Shown: in pieces, positions 38,662-52,480 of the stretch | How positions within the stretch are numbered: the stretch's first letter is position 1 | Layout of the letters: every line of letters begins with the position of its first letter | Source: Paraspadella gotoi | Taxonomy: Eukaryota > Chaetognatha | DNA length: 64,000 nucleotides | NCBI GenBank assembly: GCA_051294375.1 | Contig: CM119263.1 | Span: forward strand, 26,907,247-26,971,246 | Direction: 5' to 3' | The notes under the pieces: model-generated | What the model saw: the letters and a program-made list of their open reading frames with translations, nothing else | Told to the model about the DNA's origin: nothing | Database searches by the model: none | Position numbers and translations under genes: made by a program

Positions 38662-39412
38662 ATTCTACGAACCTATCAAGGGAAGGATTCTTCTTGATGG
38701 AACGGACGTGAAAAAGTTGGACGTGAAGTGGCTTCGATCTAACATCGGCCTCGTATCACAGGTGAAAAACAATATTTATTTGCAAATGCAGTTCCTTATA
38801 TTAATAAAGCCAGAAAAGTCCCATAAGGCATAACCTTACTACAACACTTTTTTTAATTAGGACCCGATTCTGTTCACTGGTTCTATTTTAGAAAATATTA
38901 CATTCGGCGAAGGTGGAGAGAAATATTCAATGGACCAAATCGTAGAGTCAGGTGCGTGTCTCTCTCATTCTCTCCCTATCCACCCCCATAATACTAAATC
39001 GGAATCTATGAAGAAATCAATTCCGATAATCAGCTTCGGAGGCAAACTGTCACAACTTCATAAAACGGACTCTCCCGCTTGTCATACGAGCAAAATGTCG
39101 GCTTATAAGCGGAGGATCCCTTTTCGGGCTGTAAAATTACGCATTTTTCGCTGTCAATCGCTCAGTAAGCAGGTTAGCAGCTGCCGCTGTAGGTCCACGC
39201 TTTATTCGACCCAAACAGCAGAGAGAAGATATAAGAACTCGCGAACGTTTTTTCATAACTTCCTCCTAAAGGAGAAGACCAATGCCATCTTCCGTCACAT
39301 GCGTCCCTCTTTTGCAGAGGTTCCAAAAGCAGCGCCTCTGCATCGCCAGCAGCCCTCCTTTCGCACACCGATCATTCTTCTCCTTGACGAGGCCACGAGT
39401 TGCCCTCGCGTG
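38662..39412 (+). CDS. ABCB-type transporter, second nucleotide-binding domain (copy 1, error-rich)
   Basis: 38662-38761 reads [20 protein letters not shown], ending IGLVSQ (Q-loop). 38861-38951 reads [20 protein letters not shown]. About 39319-39412 carries the signature and Walker B region ([18 protein letters not shown]) but needs several frame corrections. The same exon is cleaner at 50045-50140. Confidence 0.75.
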
Positions 39413-39499
39413 AATTGACTGGCGCTCCGTTGGGGTCCAATGGAATAAATTTGGTATACAATGCTAATGTCTTCTCTCCGCCCTCAAAGATTCTCAGAG

Positions 39500-40140
39500 C
39501 GAGCAAGGTCGTGCTTCAAGCCGGCTTTCCTAGGACCAAAGTGATAGAAGGCCAGCAACCGTACATCACCATCGCAGCTAGGGCTTTCGACGACTCGTCC
39601 GGCGCAAAACAAAATAGCAGTCGGTGGGTCACGGGTAAAGCCTGACGGTATTTGTTGCCATTGTTCTGTTTACCTTTGAAAACCTAGTACTTTGTCAGTA
39701 TAAGTCACTTTCTCTTTTAGTCGGCTCGGCTCGTCTGTGCCCACATTACCGTTAAAAAATCCGCCATATAATGATAATTTCCGCTATAATGGTCATTGTA
39801 AGAGAGGAAAGACTACCTCAAAATCTAAGTGACTGCTAGGCGCCGCCTTCACCGACATCCTAAATCTATAACACTCATAGCGATAAGCGCAGATAAAGCT
39901 TAATTTTGTTATGCAGTGCTTTATCATTACATAAAGTTTTTTAGTCATGGTCACGTTCATTATGCCCTTGATAAAAAGGAAATACACGTGCAAAATGAAG
40001 TCACTGCGGCGGCAACACATTGGAATGAACCGATCTGTTTGACAAAAAATCCTCTTTTCTGTATTTTTTCAGGTCGAATTCCTTTTGAAATCCGGCGTAA
40101 CCATAAGCTAGCTTAATCGCCAATGAAGGGAGTTTTTATT
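39500..40140 (+). CDS. ABCB-type transporter, C-terminal exons (copy 1, error-rich)
   Basis: Degraded versions of the H-loop exon (VIEGRTVITIAHRLSTI in copy 2) and of the final exon (GRILEIGNHNELL in copy 2). The frame is broken at many single bases, so positions are approximate. Confidence 0.5.
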
Positions 40141-40589
40141 ACGGACTTCACCGCGCATTCTCAGTCTGCAGCCCGGAGGCGGCAGGGGCCGGATTAACTT
40201 AACAGCGGCGAATTAGTCGCAAGTCTAGATTAAAATGATTATCCCACTGTGTGATGAATATCTTTAAATTAAACGAGAGCTTAACTATAACGACTAATTC
40301 GAATACATAACTAAGGTATTTGGCTTAGACAGGTGTAGTTGGCTTGGTAAGAGGCCAAATTTAATACTTTCCCTCTAACTCTGTACTTTTTGAAAGGTAT
40401 ATTTTTGGTACTGGCCCTTTAATTTTTGTTATCGCGGATTTATCTATCGGATTGGGTTCGTCGTTAAAATTACGGAAAAAAATGGAAAAGCAAAACACAG
40501 GCGAAAAAAGTCATTTTTCCTCACCCCCCTCCCACCACCCCCCCCCAAAAAAAAAATTACTTCAACCTTTTTCATCGTTGACTTCGCTA

Positions 40590-41140
40590 GACGACGACGA
40601 AGACAAAAGTTCGAAGTTTCTCGACGGATAGATTCCATCTCCGCCAACCCAGGGTTCGTTGCTCTGAAAGGTTTTTATAAGCAAAATAGGCTACAATAAG
40701 TGGTAAAGTACAGTAAAACTTTATGCTAAACAACCTGAGATATGCGTCTGTCGTAAGCGGGCCCATTTCTGCGACCGCGTTGGAAAGTCGTTTTCAGGCT
40801 TGGGAGCTCCCACTCTCCTCCGTACGAGATCCCCTCCTCCCCTGATTTTTGAACAAAAAAACCAAAGTTAAAAAGGAACCTCTCAAAAAAATTCGGTTCT
40901 GCTTTGGCGACATGAAAGAAACTCACTCTGCCGTGATCACCCGGCGACGTCCTTTTCCGAGGCCTTCTTGCATCCCCAGAGGACGAAGTGGACTTTTCTG
41001 GACACCGGAGGAAAGATTCCTTGACCGGCCGGAAACCTTGTTTCGCCCCTCCCCGACTTTGAACGGCGGCCTCTTCAGGATCCTGAAAGACACCGCGACA
41101 GGATTCCGAAGCTCCCCGAATCAGAAAGGCAGACCCAAAA
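40590..41140 (-). CDS. Coiled-coil gene exons, copy 1 (error-rich)
   Basis: Minus-strand counterparts of the exons at 51190-51735, with many indels. AEMES and FQRGR-like remnants are visible. It is convergent with the ABCB gene. I do not recognise the family. Confidence 0.4.
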
Positions 41141-41699
41141 ACTACCGCGCTTTAACCAGGGCATCATTCTTGGTTTTTGTTTAGTAGTGTTTTTTAATTT
41201 CGAATAGCCCCGTGTGGCGATTTTAAACCGGACTAGCTGAATAAAAATATTACTACGTTATAAAACACAATCGTCAAAATTCGCCTGTTCGCCAAAAAGC
41301 TGGCCAAAAAGAACCCCAAAAAAAAGGAAGGAAAAAACTAGAAAAGGACCGAAAGTCCAAAACCTTTGATCACGATAGCTCCTATTTTTGTTTATATCTC
41401 CATTCCCCACCCTAGTGCGTTGTTAAAATGAACCTAAAAGTGACTAAAATTAATAATACAGAATAAACATAATAAAAAAACAAACAACCCAAAAAAAACC
41501 ACACAATTTACCTCCGATCGTGCTCCGCATTTTTCTGAACAGACTTCAATCGACTCACCCCTTTTCACATCCCTTAAACTTTTCTGACTTTGAACAACAT
41601 GGATGACACCCACTTGGTAGGCCGAACTTAGATAGTATCTATGATATGGATTAGTATGCACAACAGTCAGCCTAAACGAAATTAATAAAAGTTACTTGT

Positions 41700-44600
41700 G
41701 TAATTTTATAGGATCCCATTGATCTAAGTTATTTTTTTGAAACGAATGAAGACCCTTCTGACTAATAACATCGGCTTACACCTATTTCAACACTGAACAG
41801 CTTTGAGTGCGGCCATCCGGACTGCCTCGCCCGTATAGAGACAAATAGATTGTACGTTTTTCAACGTTTACAATCAGCTTGTCCAAAAGCGGATGAGGAT
41901 TTTCTAAAACGAAGCTCAAACTAGTCATTTTTTTAAAAATCTGATGAAATTGATTTTTCTAAACACTCAAGGAATCAATACACCAACCTTTATAGCCGTC
42001 TTGGATTTCTCGAGTGCTGCAATCTCTTGGGCGCCACTTTTTTGAGGACTTTTTCAAGTACGCGACGAGATCCCTCCAACACGGCGGTTGCTGCCTGCTA
42101 TCACCTCGTCAAGGAGCTTCTTAAGAATTTTAAGATGAAATTTCTTTTCACGAAGGAAAATATTTAGGGAACCACTTGAGCAACTTAGCAGAAGATATAC
42201 AAGGTGATAACGAACAACCCCCGCGCTAGAAAAACAATCAGTGAACGATTCTCTAATCCTTGGAAACATTTTTTTTATAGTAAAAACCAAATCATCTTAT
42301 TTATATATCCAAATATTCATATTTGATTTGTTATGATTTTGACTTGGATATGAGCCCGGCGAAAAAGTTTGCTTTAAAACGTCTTTCATTTCTTTTTTTT
42401 AAAATACTTTACATCAACAAACGCGTGATCAAAATTAATAATATTCTTTTCTGAAAGCTCTTGGAAAATTTTTGAAAAAATTAACATATTTAAAAAATAT
42501 TATAAAAATGAAAATAAACTAAACCAGGCCTTTAATCAACCTCACTCAAATTAATAATAATTAAAATCCTTAAAACACTGTATTACCTATTAAAATTCAT
42601 CTGACCTACTTTTCCCATTGTAATGATCTAACCAATTATTACTATATAAGTTCATTCTAAAAAAGAACTAAAACTCAAATCTACATTATGGCTAACAATA
42701 ATTTTAATAATTATTAAAAACTGCTTTTTACGGGAATTTTTACATTTAATAATTGCTTAATTTTTTGATAATCCTTTTTAAAAGCTGGATGAAACTAATT
42801 TTTATATTATAATATTTTTAATTGTACCCATTACTCTTCATAGTTTTTCTAAAAGGTATTTTTTAAAACGATATTAATATTGATACCATTTTATATAATT
42901 TAATATTTTTTTCTATATGAAAAATTAAAAAATCAGATTTTGATTTATGAAAAAAATCCTTTTCAGATTAAAAAAATATTCACAAGTTTGCAAATGACGA
43001 TTTTTTCTTTGCCAAGCGGCGGCCGGTGTCGTGTGTCCCACCTCGTATTTTCAGTAAAAACAAAAGTCGACAATGGCGAGCGTGTGCACACCGGGAAGTA
43101 CCTGGTTACTTGTTCAAGCAGCCTCCTTCTTGTCTCGAGGTCCTCTACGGAGAGGCCCCGACTCTTCCCTTTGCGGACATTCTCCGGCCCGATTAAGCCA
43201 TCGCCAGTAAATGCGTTCGACTCCGATTGAACGCTCCACAGAAGTGAGAGGGCTATTGTCTCCAAGTCGCGACGAGCACTCGAGACAGTTACGTCGGCAA
43301 CGAGACTCATCATTCTGAAGTAGCAACAAATTTGATACTAGATATAATAAAGGCACCGGATATATACACACGCAGGTTCAGGCTCTAACTTGGGGCTACC
43401 TATATATGCTTTATCAGGACTACCAAATAACTCGGTTTATGATAATAAGAAAAGCCCCACTGAGCACTCTATATTATGGAAACTAAACTTAATTCTCTTT
43501 TGATCGATATCAAAAATTACAGTCCCACAATCAGAGCATGATTTTAATTGCATACTTTTTGCATAACATGTTATCTTTTTCTGGCGCCCGTTCGCCTTTA
43601 TTGAAAATTTTGCAAAATTTTCGGCAAAAACAAGGTTGAAGAAAGTAGTTCTCTTACTATTTTCACGATTTGCAGTTTCTCTGACTGCAATTCCCCCTGT
43701 CAATTCATTGAATAAGCCTATTAGATCCAGAATCGCGTCCTTCCAATCTGCTCCACGCCATCCCGTGATCGCAGTATACCTGGTACCGTCATTTACAAGA
43801 GACGCAGCCGACGTCTTATAGTGGCAGGAATGCTAGTATTCCTAACGCGCTGCGGTCACAAAAAGCATTATGCCGCAGCTTTGTGCGTAATCACAGTCTT
43901 TCAAGCTCGAAAAGGTCATGCGTTAGCGCGCAAATGAGGAGATTCTCATAGAGAGAGTTTTAACAAGCATCGTGTATATTGCGGTATACCATGTATAATG
44001 CGTTTATAGCATCCTATTTCTTTACATATGTACCACATTTTTTCATATAATATCACCTAATCACCTTATCTTCTATTACCAACTCATTATCTCCAACACT
44101 GCCTCCTCTCTCGGACTTTTAAGAGCTTTCATCCCCACAAGACGCTGGATCCTCTTCTCCTTATACCGTCTAATATCGTCTCAGCTAATGTTATTGAAAA
44201 TATATATACAAAAATACTGACTGGTTTTCTTTTCTTTTCATTGTTATTTAAGGAGAATAGACTTCAAACACATTACAAAATACGCGTTTTTTTACTTCAA
44301 TATATACACGACTGGCATCTTTCTTCTTTTTTCTCAGTCATCCCAGACTCTGACGGTCCATTTATCTGCTCGCTCTCGCTGCTTTACTATCCGTTCTGTA
44401 GAAAAACGTCAAAGGAACCTTGTTGTGCCGTAAAGGTCAAATGTGGCTCTCCGAGCATCTCTTCATCAACTTAACTCGTCGGTAATCAAAAAAGATAGGA
44501 AGATTTAAAAACAAATTATACTTCTGAGAGTGAAATTGGCGTTAAAATGATTACGCCTTCTCTCTCTTAGAGCTATATTTAACGGTAAGGTGACTAGATT

Positions 44601-47600
44601 AGTGTCAGTAGTGGAAAGAAAGCTGATTTTATTATACTTATTATCGCAATATATTATCTCTTGTCCTCTCTCGATTTTCTGTGACTTGGACAGGTCCTTT
44701 GCGGTGGCTCTCTCAGATCGGTCCTGCCATTCTACTCTCTTACACACAGACTCCTGACATCAGACAGAGATTCCCTGCACAGAGGCTTCAACTCAAGACA
44801 TAACACTTAATGCTCTCATCAATCTGTATGTCGCGCTCCCAGGCTCACTGGCTTGTCTTCCCTATCATTTACATGCGAGTGCGGTGCCCGCCTGCTATAA
44901 CTGTTTCAAAGTTTAGCGGGCGGGCAAACGCCGGCGCGTGATTTCAACTGTATGAGACGCAAATAGCACTCAGGCATTCAAAAGTAGCACGTACGTGAAA
45001 TATATATATAAATCTGATTGAAAGTATTAAAGTGGAGATTTCGATGTCCTCATATAAGATCTCGGCTGTGCTACTCAGATTTTATATCAACCTCTAGCTC
45101 CAGCGTACTGTGGTTAGTGCCGTGATTAGCGGTGCAGTACCAACTATCAATTTATCCGTTCTTCCGGTCTAGACAACAACCTCTCAAGGCGCTGGTGTCT
45201 TTTTCCTCACTGTATGAACGCTTCTTCGAGCAATCGTAATGGATCCCTACACTTCATATTGAGATTTAGGGAAGCCCGCGCATTACGTAGCATCTATGTC
45301 CGGTGAGCGTGATAATCAGCTTGAGGACTGTTGAGAGTATCCTTGATGGAAAAGCTTGCAGGGATCTCTGCTTTAGATACTCTAGCATGAATCATTTCTT
45401 CATGTGTAATTAGGCACTGCCTCAGACAGGCCTTAAAACTTAACAAAGCCTCTTCATCACATCATAATAGTCCCTTTATCTCCTATAACATTTATTTAGG
45501 TAAAATAATAGACACCTAGTTATACAGTGAACTTAATATATTTAAGTAATAAGAAATAAAATTCATCCCGTGTCTCAAAATATAAAGAAGTAGATTTGTC
45601 ATCCTTTATTTTTATAAGCATAAGAAACACTGCTCCCTGATTGGTGTGATACATAACAGCTCTTATTTACAAATTCTGATATTATATATTATTGTTATAG
45701 ATTTAGCAATTTATTTGATATGTCGTATCTGAATCACAATGCGGATCTCAGTCTGTAACTAAGAATATATTTCTAATCATATACTTGTATAAATTTATTT
45801 TTATATCAATCGAAACTAAAAATAGATTGAGATACTGTGCACTTTATATATACCACACATATGCCTACAATTTTCTTTTATAATATAACCTTTGAGCAAC
45901 TTTCTCTCGAAAAATTGTGTTTATAAAGGAAAAAAGGGTTAATAGTATAAGAGAGAAACTAAGGTACACCCTTAAAGAGTGTACGCATAATCGACATTAG
46001 TCGTTATCAAATCGGACGTACGAAGATTTTCAGCTTATCAATAACTACTTTTATACGAAATAATACTCTCGAGCCAATCAATTAAGAACAAACTTTATGT
46101 AAATATAATATAAGTATAGCCAGGAAACACATCTTAGACTCAGCATGATTAATAATAAAGTGTGATCTAATATCTTAGTGATTTCATCTTTCAAACGTGA
46201 TTTTCTCTGATATGTTATTAATTACTACTGACTTATTTCTCTATCAACATCTTTCATATTAGTCTTACTCTGCAGACTCGTTCGGGCGACATAAGATATG
46301 CCTTTGCTTTATAATAAACATTGTTACTAGATTGACCATATCATGATATCTTAGGAACTATAGTACGAACATACTGTGATATATGGTTTTTGAAGCATTT
46401 TAACATCTGCTACGTCTCGAGCCAATAAAAGAGTGTCTCTCTGATAAGTGTAGTTCAGGTGGTTATTCGTTACAGGTATATTTTAAGAACTGCTTAAAAA
46501 ATTTTTCATTAGTTAAATTATCGAGAGAGCCTGCGGAACTGAAAAAATAAAAATTATAAACAGTCATCCTAAAATAAAGGATAAAATATACTCTTAGTGT
46601 ATCGCGTTTGTTTTTTCTTTCATGTGAACCCATGCGACGAACATTGTAGTCCGATACAACCTAACAGAGAGCAATTATCGATATGTACGGACTCTCTGAT
46701 CTTTTCCACCTATTCTCTATGGTTATTTTGCGCCTCGGGTTCGACGCCTCTCTCTCTCGTTTGCTCCCCAGCACCATTCTCCTGCATCCTCGTGTGTTTA
46801 TGAATAATATATATAATTAATCAAACTTTTCCTCGACATACTGAACTAAATCTCATAAATATACCTTATATACTCTAAACAATAACAATATGTAATTTAT
46901 ATAAATTCTCGTTGTAGGCTCTCAGTTGTAGCGTATGCATTACTCTTACAATATCTCATTAATGGGGCTCATTCTCTCGTAAAAGTGCTCTCTCATTCTT
47001 CGTGTCATCAAACATTCCCACGACAAAATTCCCGAGGCGACAATGCTCTCATCCTAGCTGTCAATCTATTCCTCTCCTGGATTACCCAGAATAATCAGAT
47101 ATCCCATGCATTTTATAGATTTTCGCTACTGACTAAACACAATAAAACAAATTTTATATTTTTCCAAGGGCTATGATTTCATGGTTTTCCTCCCGACGGA
47201 CTCCATCCCGGCGTTCTTTCTGTTTGGCGGGATGTTAAGAACTCACGCGACAACGACAACTCCTGCTGGGATCAGGGTGCGTACATTGACTTCGTGTCTT
47301 TGACGTCGACCACAATTCTCAGGAACTCTCACCCTGGCGGCGATGCAGGGCGGTGACAGATATCTTCTTGATTTAAACTACAGCGGCGTTGATCCTCGCA
47401 ACTCTCTGCTCACCAGGAGATTAGACACATTGTGATATAAATCAAAGTTAACCTAAAGCGGTTCAGAAGGTCGTAAATGAACTTCGAAACGATTTAGACT
47501 GAGAATGACTATTGTAACGATTAAGTGGTGTTCTCCGCTGTGAGTCGACAATAAACTTAGCTTTTGACTTTTCTGTGACACAGTACTCTTTGCCTGATAA

Positions 47601-49555
47601 AAGCCGAACTCTAAAGAATTCGATTTATTTCTCAAAAATCTTCTCGTATAAGCCTCTTTTACGGTGCTTTCTTGGACACAATTGTCGGTGTACAGAGGGC
47701 GCTACCCAGCGCTCGACGCCACGCCAACACTCCTCCGTCTCCTCGTGGTCTCTCTTGGACTCGAAACCGCGAAATTTTCGGCCCACCTCATTCCAGCATA
47801 TTGACTACGCTCTTTTGCCCCGATCAGGAACGATACGGGGACTACATTTCACCGAAGTGTCTCTCTCCACTACTGTCTACCAGTGTACGATCGCGGTCTG
47901 TTTTTAAAAATCATTATAAGTCAGTCTTGAAATGAGTCCGCTACTTTTTCATCCAGTACAGTTTAGTATTTACAGGGCGTGGACCCTATATCGCAGACAA
48001 AACTTAACGTCCTTCCTTGTCTGAACGGATTATAGATACAATAATAAACATGTGTGGCAAAAAGTTTTTCTGTGCCCTTTTCTTTTTATATACAATGAAA
48101 ACAAAATAAAATTTTTACAGTAACAAGGCGTCAGCCGTTCGACAAGGACGACTGGCCAAGCTACCAGCTGGACATGCTTTTGTCAAGGTTAACTTTTCTC
48201 TCGTTTTTCTTCGCGCGTGTGTTGCCATACATTAAAAGCCATACTTGCTTACAATTATTTCTTCCTCTTGTCGCCTGCAAGTCCGCTCTCCTCTTTTCCA
48301 TATGAACAAGCATAAATATTACAAAGCATATATACTCCAATCCATGCTGCCTCTCCTCAAAATTAAAAGCCTCACTTCTTTTTTACTTTTTGTAATCTAT
48401 TCTCATCTTTCAACTCCTGGCTACAGTTCATCAATATCTTTTAACGTACATATGTCTTAAATCGTTTCTCTCTAATTCCTTTTTACACGTATTCTCTATC
48501 TACTATTTCTGTACCTCTCTTTCTCTCTTTACGCCATTATTCACACGCACATAGTATTGACCTTGCCTAGAGAATCTAATTTCTAATTATCGTGCCGACA
48601 AGAGATGATTCGAGTAGATAAATTTCTTTTCCGCACTAGTACAAACGTTCGAAGCTTTTAATTAAAAATTTCTGTCACAACATTCACTGCTCGACGTCAA
48701 ATGCACAGTAAATGAACACGCAGTAACATTTAGCACCGTCCCGAGCACAAACTGCCGGATATACACAAGAGAGATCTTCTGTATCTTTTTAAGCAAGCAA
48801 CACTACCTCAAGAGTTTCAATGGGTTGGCTACTCGCTTGCCAAGCACGAGCAAGTCCACTTCCAACCCGACGCCGATTATTACTATAAACTAAGTCACTT
48901 CCAAAAAATGGAGGTGCCGTATTCATGTTATCTAGAACTGGATACAGCGTACACAAACCAACAATACGTACTCATCGAGAACTTTTTCAAACTTCTTCTC
49001 GTATCAAAAGCGCCCGCGGAGAAACGACTACCAAGAGCCTCAATGAGTCTCCGCGCCTTCGCAAGCTGTGCTATAATAGTCAGGAAAAGAGAATCAGATG
49101 CTTCCTTGCAATATATTAAGAAAATCTTACATCAAATAAAAAAACGCCCAATTAGAACGTAACCCTTTAATACTCACTGCGTAAAAGCGCTACGAGAGAG
49201 TATCCAGTTCGCACCTATTCGGAGTAACTACTAATATTCCGACTCATGATTTAAAAAATCGCAGACAATTAAACGCCCTCTCACGTACCACACCACCCTA
49301 CCCGTAGTCAGAGATACATGGATTTTTTAAAAAGGTGTTGGTGTGTCTGGCTCCCAAGTGATAATGCGAGCCACTCCGAAGCTACCACCTGTGCAGACTG
49401 ATCGCACAGTACTGTTAATCCCACTGCAAGACTCGTATATACGAGCGGCGGCCTGATATAGGCCTCGATTATGCTTCGCAGTGGTATTCTCGGGAGGAGG
49501 TTAATGTTAGCGTGGTTTAGAATACCCATAAGAAAGTTTCTCTCTCTCTCTCTTA
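41700..49555. other. Long AT-rich stretch with almost no coding signal
   Basis: I found no convincing gene. 43020-43320 on the minus strand gives a helical, charged peptide (SVEDLETRRRLLEQVTRY). It could be an exon of the convergent coiled-coil gene. 48121-48180 is a small open piece with splice-like ends. The rest is AT-rich, with scattered CT words and no repeats of note. It probably combines introns with poorly assembled sequence. Confidence 0.4.
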
Positions 49556-49667
49556 NNNNNNNNNNNNNNNNNNNNNNNNNGGTTATAAGGGAGGATCCCT
49601 TTCGGGTAAAATCGATTTTTAGTGAGTAGCACGCGATGTAGGCCTTTTCGAAAAAAAAAAAAAGAGA

Positions 49668-50840
49668 GAGATCTGTTCACATGGTTCTATTTTAAAAATA
49701 TTACATTCGGCGAAGGTGAGAAAATATCCAATGGACCAAATCGTAGAGTCAGGTGCGTGTCTCTCTCATCTCTCTCCTTCTCTCCATCCACCCATAAATA
49801 ACTAAATGGAATCTAGAAGAAATCATTCCGATAATCAGCTTCGGAGGCAAACTGTCACAACTTCATAACGACTCTCCGCTGTCATACGAGAACAAATGTC
49901 GGTTATAAGGGAGGATCCCTTTCGGGTAAAATCGGATTTTTAGTGATAGCACGCGATGTAGGCCTTTCGAAAAAAAAAAGAAACCTCAGCGAAAGTTTTT
50001 TAAAAAAGAAGAAGACAATGCCATTGTCAATGGCCCTCTTTTGCAGGAGGTCAAAAGCAGCGCCTCTGCATCGCCAGAGCCCTCCTTCCGCAAACCGATG
50101 ATTCTTCTCCTTGACGAGGCCACTAGTGCTCTCGGTGAATTGACTGGGCTCGTTGGGGTTAATTAATAAATTTGTATACAATGCTAATCTTCTTCTGTCT
50201 CAAAGATCTCAAGAGCGAGAAGTCGTCAAAGCGGCTCTGGACAAAGTGATAGAAGGCAGAACCGTCATCACCATCGCCCATAGGCTTTCGACGATCGTCG
50301 GCGCAAACAAAATAGCAGTCGTGGGTCAGGTAAAGCCCGACGTATTGGTGCCATTGTTCTGTTTACTTTGAAAACCTTTAGTAATTGTAGTATAAGTCAC
50401 TTTTGGTCGGTCGTCGATTCCTGTCGTCGGTCTGTGCACTAACGTTAAAAATGTATATATAATTATAATTCGCATTAATTGGTTGCTCATTTGTTAAGAA
50501 GAAAATACCTCAAATCTAAGTGACTGCGAGCGCCGGCTTCAGGATCATAAAACTATAAACTATAGGATAAGGAATAAAAGACTAATTTGATGCGGTGCAT
50601 TTCATAATAAAGTTTTTTTAGTCATGTCATACTGTGATAAAATGGAAAATACACGTGAAAATTAAGTCACTGCGGCGCAACACATTGGATGAACCGATCT
50701 TGTTTGACAAAAATCGTCTTTTCTGTATTTTTCAGGGTCGAATCCTTGAAATCGGAAACCATAACGAGTTATTGCAATGAAGGGAGTTTATTACGGACTT
50801 CACCGCGCTTCTAAATCTGAGCCCGAGGGCGGCAGGGCGG
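49668..50840 (+). CDS. ABCB-type transporter, NBD2 and C-terminus (copy 2, cleaner)
   Basis: 49676-49752 repeats the ENITFGEG exon. 50045-50140 holds [14 protein letters not shown] and then, after a one-base shift, [10 protein letters not shown]. 50206-50329 gives an intact exon (VVKAALDKVIEGRTVITIAH, RLSTIVGANKIAVVG) with the switch histidine. 50735-50840 holds GRILEIGNHNELL followed by VYYGLHRA, typical of ABCB C-termini. It is probably the other haplotype of 38.87-40.14 kb, not a second gene. Confidence 0.75.
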
Positions 50841-51189
50841 AACTTAACAGACGAATTAGTCGAGGCTTGATTAAAATGATTTATCACTGTGATGATATCT
50901 TTTAAATAAACGAGAGTTATATATAAACGGATAATCAAATAATAACTAAGTATTGTTGAGACAGCTGAGTTGGTTGTAATGAGGCAATTTAATATTCCCT
51001 CTAATCTGTACTTTTGAAAGTATATTTTTGTTACTTGGTTTAATTTTTGTTATCGGATTATCTATCGGATTGGATCGTGTCAAAATTAGAAAAAAAAAAT
51101 AGGAAAAGAAAAACTAAGCGAAAAAGTAATTTTTCCTCACACCCCCCCCACCAACCCTACCCCCCCCAAAAAAAAATTATTACTTCAAC

Positions 51190-51740
51190 TTTTTCATCGT
51201 TGGCTCCGAAGACGACGACGAAGACAAAGTTCGAAGTTTCTCGAGGGAAGATTCCATCTCCGCCAACAAGGTCGTTGCTCTGAAGTTTTTATAAGCAAAA
51301 TAGGCGCTACAATAAGTGGTAATTATAAAAATAATTTTTCAACCCCCTACAATGAAAAGGAAAGAAAAAAAAAACAGAAGTAAAACTTTATGTTAAACAA
51401 CCTGAGATATGCGTCGTCGTAACGGCCCATTTCTGCGACGCGTTGGAAGTCGTTTTCAAGGCTGGAGTCCANNNNNNNNNNNNNNNNNNNNNNNNNCTTG
51501 TCCGTAGAGATCCTCCATCGCCCTGATTTTTAAAAAGAACCTCTCAAAAAAATTCTTTCTCTTTTGGCGACATGAAAGAAACTCACTTGGTGATCATGGC
51601 GACGTCCTCTTCGAGCTTCTTGCATCCAGAGGACGAAGTGGACTCTTTGACACGGAGGAAAGATTCCTTGACGGCGGAAACTTTGGGTTCGCCCTCCGAC
51701 TTGACGCGCCTCTTCAGATCCTGAAAGACGCGACGGATCG
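51190..51740 (-). CDS. Coiled-coil gene exons, copy 2
   Basis: Exons read on the minus strand: about 51735-51587 (RVKSEGEPKVSAVKESFLRV, CKKLEEDVAMIT), a short one near 51497-51525 (AMEDLYGQ, next to a gap), about 51470-51403 (SLENDFQRVAEMGRYDDAYL) and about 51285-51190 (LLAEMESSLEKLRTLSSSSS). The sequence is strongly helical and charged. It is convergent with the ABCB transporter and of unknown family. A relation to the helical gene at 27.9-29.0 kb is possible but not shown. Confidence 0.55.
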
Positions 51741-51880
51741 AAGCTCGAATCCAGAAAGCAGACAAAAATACGGTTTAACAGCATATTCTGGTTTTTTAGT
51801 TGTGTTTTATTTTCGAATGCCGTGCGAATTTAAACTAGTGAATAAAAAATTTATCGTTATAACAATTAAAATCTTGAAAG

Positions 51881-52431
51881 TAGAGTTCCGATAACCGTTA
51901 AAAGTTAACGGTTATTAACGGTTAATTATAATTTTAATTTAACTGTTAATATATTTATTTTAACTGTTAAATTCGGTTAATTTTCAAATACAATTTTTGT
52001 TTTTATTTGTTAGAAAATCTTTGATTTTTTAAAAGAAAAGTTTTTTTTTCCGTACTCTCTTATTCTCCTCTCCCTTTTTCACCATATTTTCCTCCCTCTC
52101 TCTCTTCTCCATTTTTTCAATGTTTTTTTCCCTTTTTCTATTATCAAACCCAATCTTTTTTCTATCCTAATCTCTCTTATTCTTTCTTCCCCTAACTTTA
52201 TACCCTTATTTTTCTTTTTTTTTCTTTCTCTCTTTTCCCCTCCTTCTTTCCCCTCTTTCTTTTCTCTCCTTTTTTTCTGCCCTTCCAGTTTTTTTTTTAC
52301 TTTCTCCCATTTTTTTTTCGTTTTTCCTTACAACTAATTTTATGCATTTACATCTTAGAGACAAGTTTGAAATAATTTGCAATAACGATTTATTTTCAAG
52401 ATGAAAACGTACACGTTTCGGCTTTTTTACA

Positions 52432-52480
<49 letters not shown>

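Larger units (their letters stand above)
38869..41350. repeat. Noisy duplicate unit, copy 1 (partner 49668-51879 plus 53601-53700)
   Basis: Exons, introns and the downstream convergent gene appear in the same order in both copies with frequent one-base differences. Copy 2 has an extra 1.7 kb block that copy 1 lacks near 41270. Confidence 0.8.

Noticed and set aside
49668-50840. Second ABCB transporter gene
   Set aside because: It repeats only the 3' part of the first with indel-type differences and shared introns, so a haplotype copy is more likely.
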